Part shown: piece after piece, positions 1-8,420 of the stretch | How the letters are laid out: each line of letters begins with the position of its first letter | Position numbering within the stretch: position 1 is the first letter of the stretch | Assembly (NCBI GenBank): GCA_030835125.1 | Contig: JAUQWM010000071.1 | Location: forward strand, 17,857 to 81,856 | Direction of reading: 5' to 3' | DNA length: 64,000 nucleotides | Source of the DNA: Gemmatimonadaceae bacterium | Lineage (GTDB): Bacteria > Gemmatimonadota > Gemmatimonadetes > Gemmatimonadales > Gemmatimonadaceae | Notes under the pieces: generated by a model | Database searches by the model: none | The model's input: the letters and a program-made list of their open reading frames with translations, nothing else | What the model was told of the DNA's origin: nothing | Program-made: the position numbers and the translations under genes

Positions 1-1071
1 GTAGTCGGGCGCCGAGATCGAGCGACCGATCAGCGCCAGCGCCCAGGTAGCGACTTCGACGTTGGACCGGGAGGCGCGCCGCCCGAGCATCGCCGCGGCG
101 TCGTCGAGTTCCGCGGCGAGTTCACAGGCGACCACGGTCAGGAAGGCCTCGTTGAACGCCTCGCGGTCCAGGGCGGGCGAGTCCTCGACCACGTCATGTC
201 CCAGCGACTCGAGCAGCGTCGCCGCATCCTTCACCGCGCGGACACAGTCGGGGTGCACCGTGTGGCCGAGCATCGACCCGGTCGTGAAGGCGATCCTCAG
301 TCGTCCGGGCGGGGTCTTCACCTCCTCGATGAACGGCCTTGCCGGCGGTGGCGCGAAGTACGGCGCCCCGACATCGGGCCCCGCGAGGGCGTCGAGCATC
401 GCCGCGCTGTCACGCACCGAGCGGGTGATCACGTGCTCGACCACCGCGCCGCGCCACAGCTCGCCCTCCACCGGGCCGGTCGGCGTCCGTCCGCGCGTCG
501 GTTTCAACCCGAACAGTCCGCAGCAGGACGCGGGAATGCGGATGGACCCGCCGCCGTCGCCACCGCCGGCCATGGGAACCATGCCGCTCGCCACCGCCGC
601 CGCCGAGCCGCCTGACGAGCCACCGGTGGTGCGCTCCGGGTTCCACGGGTTGCGACAGGTGCCAAGCAGGTCGGACTCGGTGAACGGCACGAGCCCGAAC
701 TCCGGGGTGTTGGTCTTGCCGACGATGACCAGGCCCGCGCGCCGGTACCGCTTCGCTGTCTCGCTGTCCATCGGCGCGACCCATCCCTGGAAGAGCCGGC
801 TGCCGGAGGTCAGCGGTTCGCCCTCGCACCACGTGAGCAGGTCCTTCACCAGGAAGGGAACGCCCCGGAACGGGCCGTCGGGAAGGTCCCCGTCGGCTTC
901 GCGCAGGGCGCGGTCGTACATGCGGTGGACGACGGCGTTCAGCGCCGGGTTGCGCGCCTCGATGCGTGCGATCGATGCCTCGACGGCCTCGCGCGGCGAG
1001 ACGTCGCCCTGCCGGATGAGCGCGGCCAGGCCGAGCGCATCGAGCGAACCGAATTCGGGAAAGGTGGACAC
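1..1071 (-). CDS. Amidase signature family protein, C-terminus cut by window edge
   Basis: The reading frame runs from a GTG at 1071 off the left edge, giving about 357 residues of an amidase-signature hydrolase that would cleave a C-N amide bond. The diagnostic Ser-cisSer-Lys triad is visible: Lys76 in FLVKDL, the serine run GGSSGGSAAAV at about 150-160, and the nucleophile in GGSIRIPAS at Ser176. No signal peptide is seen, so it is probably cytoplasmic. The start was chosen because homology-like sequence (SLDALGLAALIRQGDVSPREAV) begins right after it. The gene is divergent from the deacylase at 1137 with only 65 bases between. The substrate cannot be read from sequence; indole-acetamide, acyl-amide or GatA-like roles are all open, but no gatC or gatB neighbour is present. 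Confidence 0.88.
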   Translation of the reverse strand, partial: MSTFPEFGSLDALGLAALIRQGDVSPREAVEASIARIEARNPALNAVVHRMYDRALREADGDLPDGPFRGVPFLVKDLLTWCEGEPLTSGSRLFQGWVAPMDSETAKRYRRAGLVIVGKTNTPEFGLVPFTESDLLGTCRNPWNPERTTGGSSGGSAAAVASGMVPMAGGGDGGGSIRIPASCCGLFGLKPTRGRTPTGPVEGELWRGAVVEHVITRSVRDSAAMLDALAGPDVGAPYFAPPPARPFIEEVKTPPGRLRIAFTTGSMLGHTVHPDCVRAVKDAATLLESLGHDVVEDSPALDREAFNEAFLTVVACELAAELDDAAAMLGRRASRSNVEVATWALALIGRSISAPDY

Positions 1072-1136
1072 GGCGCGGTGTGATTGAGGGGCCGCGGGGA
1101 CTGGCCGAATCGTCCGCGACGAGCCAACAATAGAGC

Positions 1137-2717
1137 ATGAATCGACTGCTCACGACAGGCGTGTTCTCCCTGATGATCGCCGTCCATGCCCCGGCCCAGG
1201 CGCCGACGTATGACCTGCTGATCGCCGGGGGGATGGTGGTGGATGGCACGGGCAGCCCCGCATTCCGGGCCGACGTGGCGATCGCCGGGGGGCGGATCGC
1301 GGCGGTTTCCCGGACGCCCATTCCGGCGTCGGCGGCCCGGCGGCGGATCAACGCATCGGGCCTGATCGTCGCACCGGGCTTCATCGACCTCCACGCCCAC
1401 CTCGAGCCGATCCTCACCATGCCCGACGCGGAGTCGCACGTCCGGCAGGGCGTGACCCTGGCGTTAGGCGGAGCCGATGGCGGCGGGGCGAGCCCCATGG
1501 GGGCGTACCTGGCCCGCGTGGAGCAGGTGAAGCTCGGGATGAACGTGGCCTTCCTCACCGGGCACAACACGATCCGCCGCGCCGTGATGGGCACCGCCAA
1601 CCGCGCACCGACGCCTGACGAGCTGCAGCGCATGCGGGCGATGGTCGCGCAGGCGATGGGCGAGGGCGCCTTCGGGCTCAGCACGGGACTCCGCTATGTC
1701 CCCGGATTCTACTCACACGTCGACGAGGTAGTCGCGCTGTCGCAGATCGCGGCCGACTCGGGCGGGATCTACACCTCGCACCTGCGCGAGGAGGGCGTGC
1801 ACCTCCTGGAGGGCGTGGCAGAGGCGCTCGAGATCGGGCGGCGGGCGCGGATCCCCGTGGTGCTCACTCACCACAAGGCCGTCGGCCGCCAGATGTGGGG
1901 AAAGAGCGTGGTCACGCTCGCCATGGTCGACTCGGCGCGTCGCGCCGGGACCGATGTCATGATCGACCAGTATCCGTACGCGGCAAGCCACACGGGACTC
2001 GACATCCTCGTGCCGCCCTGGGCGCTCGCCGGCGGCGACTCGGCGCTGCGGCGTCGCCTCGGCGATCCGGTGCTCAACGACAGCATCGAGGCCGGCATCG
2101 TCGACAACCTGCTCAACGATCGGGGCGGCGGCGACCTGAAGCGCGTCCAGTTCTCGCGCGTGGGCTGGGACTCCACGCTCAACGGGAAGACGCTGCACGA
2201 CCTGCTGGTCCGGCTGAACATCGATCCCACGATCGAGAACGCGCCGCCGGTGATCCTCGACGCCGTGCTCAGGGGCGGCGCGTCAACGATCTACCACGTC
2301 CTGGACGAACAGGACGTCAGGCGGATCATGGCGCACCCGCAGACGATGATTGCCAGCGATGGCCGGTTGAACCGGCTCGGCGACGCGGTGCCGCACCCGC
2401 GCGCGTACGGCACGTTCCCGCGCGTGCTGGGGAAGTACGTGCGCGAGGACAAGGTGCTGACGCTCGAGCAGGCCGTGCGGAAGATGACGTCGATGCCGGC
2501 GACGCGGCTTGGCCTTACCGATCGCGGCTGCCTGCGCGAAGGATGCGCGGCCGACGTGACGATCTTCAGCGCGCAGCAGGTGAGGGACGTCGGCACGTAC
2601 GCCGACCCGCATCACTATCCCGAGGGCATTCCCTGGGTGATCGTGAACGGCGTGCCGGTGGTGGACAACGGCGCATTCACGACGGCACGGCCGGGGAAGG
2701 TGCTCCGGCGAAAATAG
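1137..2717 (+). CDS. Exported N-acyl-D-amino-acid deacylase-like amidohydrolase
   Basis: A 526-residue metal-dependent amidohydrolase of the D-aminoacylase group, expected to hydrolyse N-acyl-D-amino acids or related amides. A signal peptide occupies about residues 1-22. The beta-sandwich start (YDLLIAGGMVVDGTG) is followed by the metal motif HAH at 86-88 (GFIDLHAHLE), His215 in TSHLREEG, His245/246 in VLTHHKAVG and a late Asp in ASDGRLNRLG near 400. The usual Cys or Glu region after the HxH motif reads GGADGGGASP, so the bridging ligand is not obvious. It has a paralog 2.5 kb downstream and lies with an amidase and an M20 peptidase. A heptamer repeat begins at its stop codon. Family call is firm; substrate is inferred. 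Confidence 0.85.
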   Translation: MNRLLTTGVFSLMIAVHAPAQAPTYDLLIAGGMVVDGTGSPAFRADVAIAGGRIAAVSRTPIPASAARRRINASGLIVAPGFIDLHAHLEPILTMPDAESHVRQGVTLALGGADGGGASPMGAYLARVEQVKLGMNVAFLTGHNTIRRAVMGTANRAPTPDELQRMRAMVAQAMGEGAFGLSTGLRYVPGFYSHVDEVVALSQIAADSGGIYTSHLREEGVHLLEGVAEALEIGRRARIPVVLTHHKAVGRQMWGKSVVTLAMVDSARRAGTDVMIDQYPYAASHTGLDILVPPWALAGGDSALRRRLGDPVLNDSIEAGIVDNLLNDRGGGDLKRVQFSRVGWDSTLNGKTLHDLLVRLNIDPTIENAPPVILDAVLRGGASTIYHVLDEQDVRRIMAHPQTMIASDGRLNRLGDAVPHPRAYGTFPRVLGKYVREDKVLTLEQAVRKMTSMPATRLGLTDRGCLREGCAADVTIFSAQQVRDVGTYADPHHYPEGIPWVIVNGVPVVDNGAFTTARPGKVLRRK

Positions 2718-2737
2718 AGACGGGAGACGGGAGACTA
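2717..2737 (+). repeat. Heptamer array, 3 x GAGACGG, at a stop codon
   Basis: Three tandem 7-bp units (GAGACGG, GAGACGG, GAGACTA) begin with the last base of the deacylase stop codon, in the 45-bp gap between two convergent genes. It belongs with the other stop-codon heptamer arrays of this window but has a different unit sequence. Confidence 0.7.
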
Positions 2738-2762
2738 CTCTGGGGCGACCCGCGCGCGCTCC

Positions 2763-3767
2763 TCAGCGACTGACGTTCGTCGTGTAGGCGATGCCGTCCG
2801 GGGTCGGGCCGGCGGGGATGTGGCCGACCACCGTCCGGGTACGCATGTCGATCACGACCACCTGCGATTGCGTGCTCAGCGACTCGAACAGGTAGCGCCC
2901 GTCGGGCGTCATGATCACGCCCTGCGGCCCCGCGCCGGCGAGCTTGATGCGCGACAACTCGCGTCGCGACGAGCGGTCGAGGAAGCGAACCTCCTCGTTG
3001 CGAAGGTCGGGAAGCACCACCGTCGCAAGGTCCGGCGTGAACAGCACGCGATACGGCCACGACACTCCCTCGGCTGCGGTCGTCACGGTGCCGGTGACAG
3101 GGTCTACCACGCTCACCTTGCCCGTCTGGTTGCTGCCGACCCAGACCTCGCGCCCATCCGGCGTCACGTTGATGGCTTCGGGTTGTGCCGGGACGTCGAT
3201 GCTGCGCAGGTATTCTCCTGTCGTGACGTCGAGTTCGGAGACGGTGTTGCTGCCGATGTCGCCGGTCCAGGCGCGGCGTCCGTCGCGCGTGACGCCTACC
3301 ATGTGCGACCCGTTGTGGCGCGTGGGAATCGCCTTGCGGATCTCGCCCGATGGAACGGCCACGATGACGACGTTCTGGGTCGCCTCGGAGGTCACGGCCA
3401 CGAGCGAATCGCCGGGCAGGTAGACGATGCCGTGCGGTCGGCGGTACTGGCCAAGGTCGATCGTGCGCACGACGCGCCGGGCGGGGACGTCGATCACCGT
3501 GAGCGAGCTGCCAGGCGCGGGACCCGTCCCATAGTCGGTGACGACCGCGATGCGGCCGTTCGCGGACAGCACGATCTCGTGTGGGCCGTTGCCGGTCGGG
3601 AGCGTCGCCAGCGCGCGACCGCTGGCCACGTCGATGATGGTCGCGTTGGCGGTGGACTTGTTGGTGACGATGAGGGTGCCCGTCAGGCCGGCAACCTGCG
3701 CTTCAGAAATCGACGCCGCGGCGAGGAAGCCGGCGATGGAGACCAGTCGAGTCGGGCGGGTGATCAT
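2763..3767 (-). CDS. Exported YVTN-type beta-propeller protein
   Basis: A 334-residue secreted seven-bladed-type propeller. Residues 1-23 form a signal peptide ending SISEAQ. The rest is made of about seven repeats of roughly 42 residues with the YVTN pattern, for example GRAIVVTDYGTG-like, VNVTPDGREVWVGSNQ and MTPDGRYLFESLS, each ending in a variable VxDxxT strand. Such proteins bind partners or ligands at the cell surface or in the periplasm and often accompany redox or metal systems; no enzymatic residues are evident. It is convergent with the deacylase and divergent from the M20 peptidase. Related proteins are sometimes annotated as surface antigens or as hydrazine-synthase-like propellers, but nothing here supports a specific role. 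Confidence 0.85.
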   Translation of the reverse strand: MITRPTRLVSIAGFLAAASISEAQVAGLTGTLIVTNKSTANATIIDVASGRALATLPTGNGPHEIVLSANGRIAVVTDYGTGPAPGSSLTVIDVPARRVVRTIDLGQYRRPHGIVYLPGDSLVAVTSEATQNVVIVAVPSGEIRKAIPTRHNGSHMVGVTRDGRRAWTGDIGSNTVSELDVTTGEYLRSIDVPAQPEAINVTPDGREVWVGSNQTGKVSVVDPVTGTVTTAAEGVSWPYRVLFTPDLATVVLPDLRNEEVRFLDRSSRRELSRIKLAGAGPQGVIMTPDGRYLFESLSTQSQVVVIDMRTRTVVGHIPAGPTPDGIAYTTNVSR

Positions 3768-3891
3768 GGCTGTGGGAAGAGGGTCGCCGCGGAGTGTGCG
3801 AGGCCAGCATGCCTGCGCGCAAGCGTGGCGGGATGGGCCGTGCTGTCCCGGGTGGTGGGGCGTAGATTACCCGACATTCCCGGAGACGCAC

Positions 3892-5211
3892 ATGAACCTG
3901 CCTGAATTCCGCCTCGCGACCTTCGTCGTCCTGCTCGCGATCCCGGCCGCCGGGAGTGCCCAGGGCCTGACGGCCGCCGAACGGCGCATCGTGGCGAGCG
4001 TGGACGCAGGGTCGGCCGCCGGCATTGCCCTGCTCGAGCGCATCGTCAACATCAACAGCGGGACGCACAACTTCCCCGGCGTGCGCGCGGTCGCCGACGC
4101 GCTGGCGCCCGGGTTCCAGCGGCTCGGCTTCACGACGCGATGGGCCGACGGCGCGAGCTGGAATCGCGCCGGGCACCTGGTCGCCGAGTGGAAGGGAAAC
4201 GGCACGGGGCGGAAGCTGCTGCTCATCGGTCATCTCGACACCGTCTTCGAGAAGGATTCGCCGTTCCAGCGTTTCGAGCGCGTGCCGGGCGATTCGGCGC
4301 GCGGGCCGGGCATCGCCGACATGAAGGGCGGGAACGTGGTCATGCTCATGGCGCTCGCGGCGTTGAAGGATGCCGGCCTGCTCGACCAGCTCCAGGTCAC
4401 GGCCGTGTTCACGGGGGACGAGGAAGACAGCGGTCGCCCGATCGAGAAGACACGCCACGACCTCACCGCAGCCGCCGACTGGGCGGACGTCGCGTTAGGC
4501 TTCGAGAACGGGCCCGAGGCGCCGCACGTGGCGGTGATCGCGCGCCGCGGCTCGACCACGTGGTGGCTGCGCACGTCGGGGACGCCGTCGCATTCGTCGC
4601 AGGTGTTCCGGCCGGAAGTGGGCAGCGGCGCGATCTACGAGATGGCCCGGATCCTCGCCGCGTTCCATGACTCGCTCTCCAACGACCCACCGCTCACGTT
4701 CAACCCCGGCGTGATGGTCGGCGGGACGACCGTGTCGTTCGACGCCGTCGAGAACCGCGGCACCGCGTTCGGCAAGACCAACGTGGTGGCCGAAAGCGCG
4801 TACGTGGCCGGCGACCTGCGCGCGCTGACGCCGGAGCAACTGGCACGCGCCAAGGCTACGATGCAGCGCCTGGTGGCGCGTCACTATCCGCGCACGAACG
4901 CGGTGCTCACGATTGACGACGGGTATCCGCCCTTCGCACCGACCGACGGGAACCGCCGGCTGCTCTCGCTGCTCGACCAGGGCAGCCGCGACGCCGGTCT
5001 GCCGGCGGTGGGGCCGGTGGATCCGGCCCGCGCCGGCGCGGCGGATATCTCCTTCGTGGCGGGCCGCGTCGAGGCGGCGCTCGACGGGCTGGGCCTCAAG
5101 GGCCGCGCCGACCATACGGTCAACGAGACCGCGGACCTGACCATGCTTGCCGTCCAGGCCAAGCGCGCGGCCATCCTGATGGCGAGGCTGGCCGCGGGGA
5201 GGGAGAAGTGA
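3892..5211 (+). CDS. Exported M20 family metallopeptidase, carboxypeptidase G2-like
   Basis: A 439-residue zinc peptidase of the M20 family, closest by pattern to glutamate carboxypeptidase (CPG2), which removes a C-terminal Glu or acyl-amino acid. The signal peptide ends around AAGSAQ (24). Metal and catalytic residues are visible: His114 and Asp116 in IGHLDTVFE, Asp143 in IADMKGG, catalytic Glu177 and ligand Glu178 in FTGDEED, and the dimerisation domain around SGTPSHSS. ATG 3892 was chosen over longer in-frame options because it has GGAGA 6 bases upstream and starts the signal peptide. The next gene overlaps its stop by 4 bases, so the two are translationally coupled. TAGATT at 3863-3868 may be the -10 element. 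Confidence 0.9.
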   Translation: MNLPEFRLATFVVLLAIPAAGSAQGLTAAERRIVASVDAGSAAGIALLERIVNINSGTHNFPGVRAVADALAPGFQRLGFTTRWADGASWNRAGHLVAEWKGNGTGRKLLLIGHLDTVFEKDSPFQRFERVPGDSARGPGIADMKGGNVVMLMALAALKDAGLLDQLQVTAVFTGDEEDSGRPIEKTRHDLTAAADWADVALGFENGPEAPHVAVIARRGSTTWWLRTSGTPSHSSQVFRPEVGSGAIYEMARILAAFHDSLSNDPPLTFNPGVMVGGTTVSFDAVENRGTAFGKTNVVAESAYVAGDLRALTPEQLARAKATMQRLVARHYPRTNAVLTIDDGYPPFAPTDGNRRLLSLLDQGSRDAGLPAVGPVDPARAGAADISFVAGRVEAALDGLGLKGRADHTVNETADLTMLAVQAKRAAILMARLAAGREK

Positions 5212-6869
5212 ACGGAGATCGTCGCGACTTCGTCGTTGCCGGGACGGGCTCGCTCCTGGCACTGGCCGGAGTCCCGGCCATCGTCAGGCAGCAGGGCGCC
5301 GCGGACCTCATCGTACGGGGCGGAACGGTGTTCGACGGCACGGGTGCCGGCGGAGTCGAGGCCGACGTGGCCATCGCCGGCGGGAAGATCGTGCAGGTGG
5401 CCCGTCGCATCGCCGGGCGGGGCACCGAGGAGATCGATGCTCGTGGCATGGCGGTCGCGCCGGGATTCGTGGACCTCCACTCGCATGGAGACGGGGGCCT
5501 GCAGGATGATCCGCGCGGCGAATCGCTGATCCGGCAGGGCATCACGACAATTGTCGCCGGGCAGGACGGAAGTTCGAGGGGAACCGGCATGGCGGAGGCC
5601 GCAGGCCAGAGGCCTGTGGAAGGCGCTCGAGATGTCTCGTTCGCCGGGTTCCTGGAGTCGATCGACGGCCTGGGGCCGGCGGTGAACGTTGCGTCGATGG
5701 TAGGGCTCGGCACGGTGCGGGGACGGGTGGTCGGCCCGGATGATCGGCCGGCGACGCCTGACGAGTTGCGCACAATGGTAACGATGGTCGAGGCGGCGCT
5801 CGCTCAAGGCGCCTGTGGCGCCTCGTCGGGATTGGAGTACACCCCCGGTGCATTCGCCTCGACCGAGGAACTCATCGCGCTCTGCCGCCCGCTCGCGGCG
5901 CGCGGGCTTCCCTATGCCACGCACATGCGCAACGAGGATGACCGCCTGCTCGAGTCGATCGACGAGTCGATCGCGGTGGCGCGGGGCGCGCGGTGTCCCC
6001 TGCAGATCTCGCACCTCAAGACCCAGGGGCCGCGCAACTGGTCGAAGCTGGACACGGTCTTCGCGCGGGTCGACGCCGCCGCGCGCGCGGGCCTCGACGT
6101 CATGTTCGATCGCTATCCCTACATTGCCTACGCCACCGGACTCACCAACCTGTTCCCGGTCTGGAGCCGCGATGGCGGCACCGACGCCTTCCTTGCCCGC
6201 CTCGCCGCACCGGACGCCGCCGCCAGGATCAGGACCGAGACGCTGGCCAAGGTCGAGTTGATCGGTGGATGGGAGAACGTCCATATCTCGTCGGTCCGCG
6301 CCCCCGAGGATCGAGCCGCCGAAGGCAAGCGACTCGGCGCCTATGCGAAAAGCATCGGCGCGGATCCCTATGCGCTCACCGTCGACATGCTCAACCGCAA
6401 TCGCGGCAGCATCGGGATGGTCGGGTTCGCGATGAGTGAGGAGAATCTCGACCGCATCCTCGCGCATCCGCGCGGCATGGTCGCCAGCGATGGGGGTGCG
6501 TTCGCCATCGAGGGGCCGACGCGTCGAGGAAGTCCGCATCCGCGCGGCCTGGGCACGTTCCCCCGCGTCCTCGGCCGGTACGTGCGCGAGCGGAAGGCAT
6601 TGTCGCTGGAGCAGGCCCTCCACAAGATGACCAGCCTGCCGGCGTCGCGGATCCGGCTCCGGGATCGCGGTCGCCTTGCCGCGGGCCTCGCGGCCGACGT
6701 CGTGGTCTTCGACCCCGCCACGGTCGCCGACCGGGCGACGTTCGAGGAGCCGTTCCAGTATCCGGTCGGGATGAAGGCGGTCGTGGTCAACGGCGTCGTT
6801 GCCCTGCGCGACGATCGGCGCAGCACCACGATGACGGGGCGCGCGGTCCGGCCCGCCGCGTCCGGGTGA
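5208..6869 (+). CDS. Tat-exported N-acyl-D-amino-acid deacylase-like amidohydrolase
   Basis: A 553-residue amidohydrolase of the D-aminoacylase group. The N-terminus DRRDFVVAGTGSLLALAG looks like a twin-arginine signal, implying export of a folded metal-bound enzyme. Motifs: HSH at 91-93 (FVDLHSHGD), the loop AGQDGSS, THMRNEDD, QISHLKTQG with the second His, and the late Asp in VASDGGAF. The C-terminal segment RGLGTFPRVLGRYVRE matches the paralog at 1137, so the two arose from one family, but this copy uses the Tat rather than the Sec route. It starts with GTG inside the stop of the M20 peptidase (GTGA overlap), making a two-gene unit that could deacylate and then hydrolyse the same dipeptide-like substrates. 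Substrate is inferred. Confidence 0.86.
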   Translation: MNGDRRDFVVAGTGSLLALAGVPAIVRQQGAADLIVRGGTVFDGTGAGGVEADVAIAGGKIVQVARRIAGRGTEEIDARGMAVAPGFVDLHSHGDGGLQDDPRGESLIRQGITTIVAGQDGSSRGTGMAEAAGQRPVEGARDVSFAGFLESIDGLGPAVNVASMVGLGTVRGRVVGPDDRPATPDELRTMVTMVEAALAQGACGASSGLEYTPGAFASTEELIALCRPLAARGLPYATHMRNEDDRLLESIDESIAVARGARCPLQISHLKTQGPRNWSKLDTVFARVDAAARAGLDVMFDRYPYIAYATGLTNLFPVWSRDGGTDAFLARLAAPDAAARIRTETLAKVELIGGWENVHISSVRAPEDRAAEGKRLGAYAKSIGADPYALTVDMLNRNRGSIGMVGFAMSEENLDRILAHPRGMVASDGGAFAIEGPTRRGSPHPRGLGTFPRVLGRYVRERKALSLEQALHKMTSLPASRIRLRDRGRLAAGLAADVVVFDPATVADRATFEEPFQYPVGMKAVVVNGVVALRDDRRSTTMTGRAVRPAASG

Positions 6870-7008
6870 GCCAGCGCACCTCGCCCCTCCCTCCGCTGGC
6901 GTCGACCGCCTCGATGGCGGCGCGCACGTCGCCGGATGACGGCGGTCGCGGCTCGGCGATCAACGGCGCCGAGCACCCTGCCGCAGGGCGGCGGGGGGGT
7001 CGCGACGC

Positions 7009-8247
7009 GTGACGACGCTCGACGAGCGCGCGCAGTTCATCACCGACTTCGCCAGGCGGCTCCACCTGGCGGGTGTCTCGGCGGCGAGACTCGAGGGCGC
7101 GGTGAGGATGACCGCGCATGCGATCGGCGTCGAGTGCGAGATCTGGTCGAGCCCGACCGGCATCCTCCTCTCCATGGCGGAAGCAGGTGACCCGCGCTCG
7201 ATCCAGCATACGCGTGTCCTTCGCCTCGATCCTGCCGAGCCGAACCTGTCGGACCTGGTGACGCTCGACGCTGTTGCGGAGGATGTCATTGCGCAGCGCG
7301 TGGGCATTGGTGAGGCGTCGCGCCGCCTGACCCAGCTCGACCAGCCGCCGGGCCGCGCGCAGTTGGCGTGGACGGTGATGGCTTTCGGCCTGGCGTCCGC
7401 GGCGGTGGCGGGCCTGTTACGGACCAGCTGGCTGGACATCGCCGTCGCCGGGGGACTTGGCCTCATCATCGGGAGCATCGCGGTCGAGGCGCGAACGCGC
7501 CCGCACCTGTCGGCGGCGTCGGAGGCGATTGCGGCGATCGTGGCCACGGTGCTGGCCGCCGCCTTCGCGCACTTCATCGCGCCGCTTTCGATCCAGACCG
7601 TGGTGATTTCCGCGCTGATCGTGCTGATGCCGGGCCTTTCGCTGACGACCGCGGTCGCCGAGCTGGCGTCGAAGCAGCTGGTGACCGGGACGACGCGCTT
7701 CGCCGGCGCCATGGTCGTGCTGTTCAAGCTCACGTTCGGCAGCGTGGCGGGTGCCCAGATCGTGAGCGCGCTCGGGTGGGTGCCGCGCACGGCGCAGGCG
7801 GTCCAGCTTCCGGCGGCGATCGAGGTGGTCGCCACGCTGGCGGCGGCCTTCTCGTTCGCGATCCTGTTCCGCGCCTCACGGCGCGACGTGCCGCTGGTGG
7901 TGGGGAGCGCGGTGCTGGGTTACGTGCTGACCCGCGTCGGGAGCGCCTGGTTCGCGCAGACGGAGGGCGTCGCGTTTGCGGGCGCGGTCTTCTTTTCCAG
8001 CCTGGTGATGGCCGCGCTGGCGAATGTCTACGGTCGCGTGGCGGGGCGGCCCGGCACCATCGTGCGCCTGCCGGCGATCATGCTGCTGGTACCCGGGAGC
8101 GTGGGCTTCCGCGGCCTCGCCTCGCTGATGGAGCGGGACTACACGTTAGGCCTGGAGACGGGGGTCGCCGTGCTGAGCGCGCTGGTGGCACTGATGGCGG
8201 GACTGCTGTTCGGGAGCGTGCTCGTGCCACCGAGAAGGTACTTGTAG
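7009..8247 (+). CDS. ThrE-family threonine/serine exporter
   Basis: A 412-residue inner-membrane exporter of the ThrE (YjjP/YjjB fused) family, which effluxes threonine or serine by proton motive force. The N-terminal soluble part, residues 1-110 (FARRLHLAGVSAARLEGAV), is the DUF1212 head; ten or so hydrophobic segments follow from about 118 to 408, with the fused second module from about 270. Full-length fusion is the form seen in actinobacterial ThrE. The GTG start at 7009 has a G-rich stretch upstream. It contains a rare TTA codon inside the GTTAGGC motif at 8145. The stop codon is followed at once by a heptamer repeat array, facing a matching array after the convergent OPT transporter. 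Confidence 0.88.
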   Translation: MTTLDERAQFITDFARRLHLAGVSAARLEGAVRMTAHAIGVECEIWSSPTGILLSMAEAGDPRSIQHTRVLRLDPAEPNLSDLVTLDAVAEDVIAQRVGIGEASRRLTQLDQPPGRAQLAWTVMAFGLASAAVAGLLRTSWLDIAVAGGLGLIIGSIAVEARTRPHLSAASEAIAAIVATVLAAAFAHFIAPLSIQTVVISALIVLMPGLSLTTAVAELASKQLVTGTTRFAGAMVVLFKLTFGSVAGAQIVSALGWVPRTAQAVQLPAAIEVVATLAAAFSFAILFRASRRDVPLVVGSAVLGYVLTRVGSAWFAQTEGVAFAGAVFFSSLVMAALANVYGRVAGRPGTIVRLPAIMLLVPGSVGFRGLASLMERDYTLGLETGVAVLSALVALMAGLLFGSVLVPPRRYL

Positions 8248-8250
8248 AGT

Positions 8251-8418
8251 GCAGAGCGAGCAGAGTGCAGAGTGCAGAGTGCAGAGTGCAGAGTGCAGAG
8301 TGCAGATTGCAGAGGGGCAACGAAGCACTCATGTCGAGGGACGGGCAGAGAACGCGTGACACAACCCCCTCTGCAATCCGCAATCTGCACTCTGCAATCT
8401 GCACTCTGCTCGCTCTGC
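8251..8418. repeat. Inverted pair of heptamer arrays between convergent genes
   Basis: Left arm 8251-8317 holds six perfect GCAGAGT units (8260-8301), then GCAGATT and GCAGAGG. Right arm 8368-8418 is the reverse complement made of GCAGAGT and GCAGATT units. Both arms start with the same outer sequence GCAGAGCGAGCAGAGTGCAG and end with TTGCAGAGGGG on the inside, differing only in the number of units. A roughly 50-bp spacer separates them. Each arm begins 2-3 bases after the stop codon of the neighbouring gene. A transcript from either side would fold into a long hairpin, so a bidirectional terminator or 3' stabiliser role is plausible but unproven. Confidence 0.9.
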
Positions 8419-8420
8419 CG

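Noticed and set aside
4884..6623. Long minus-strand ORF (579 codons) opposite the Tat amidohydrolase
   Set aside because: It is the antisense shadow of a well-supported gene, has arginine-rich low-complexity sequence and no ribosome site or domain.
8248..8420. CRISPR array
   Set aside because: Units are only 7 bp, are contiguous without spacers, and no cas genes are present.
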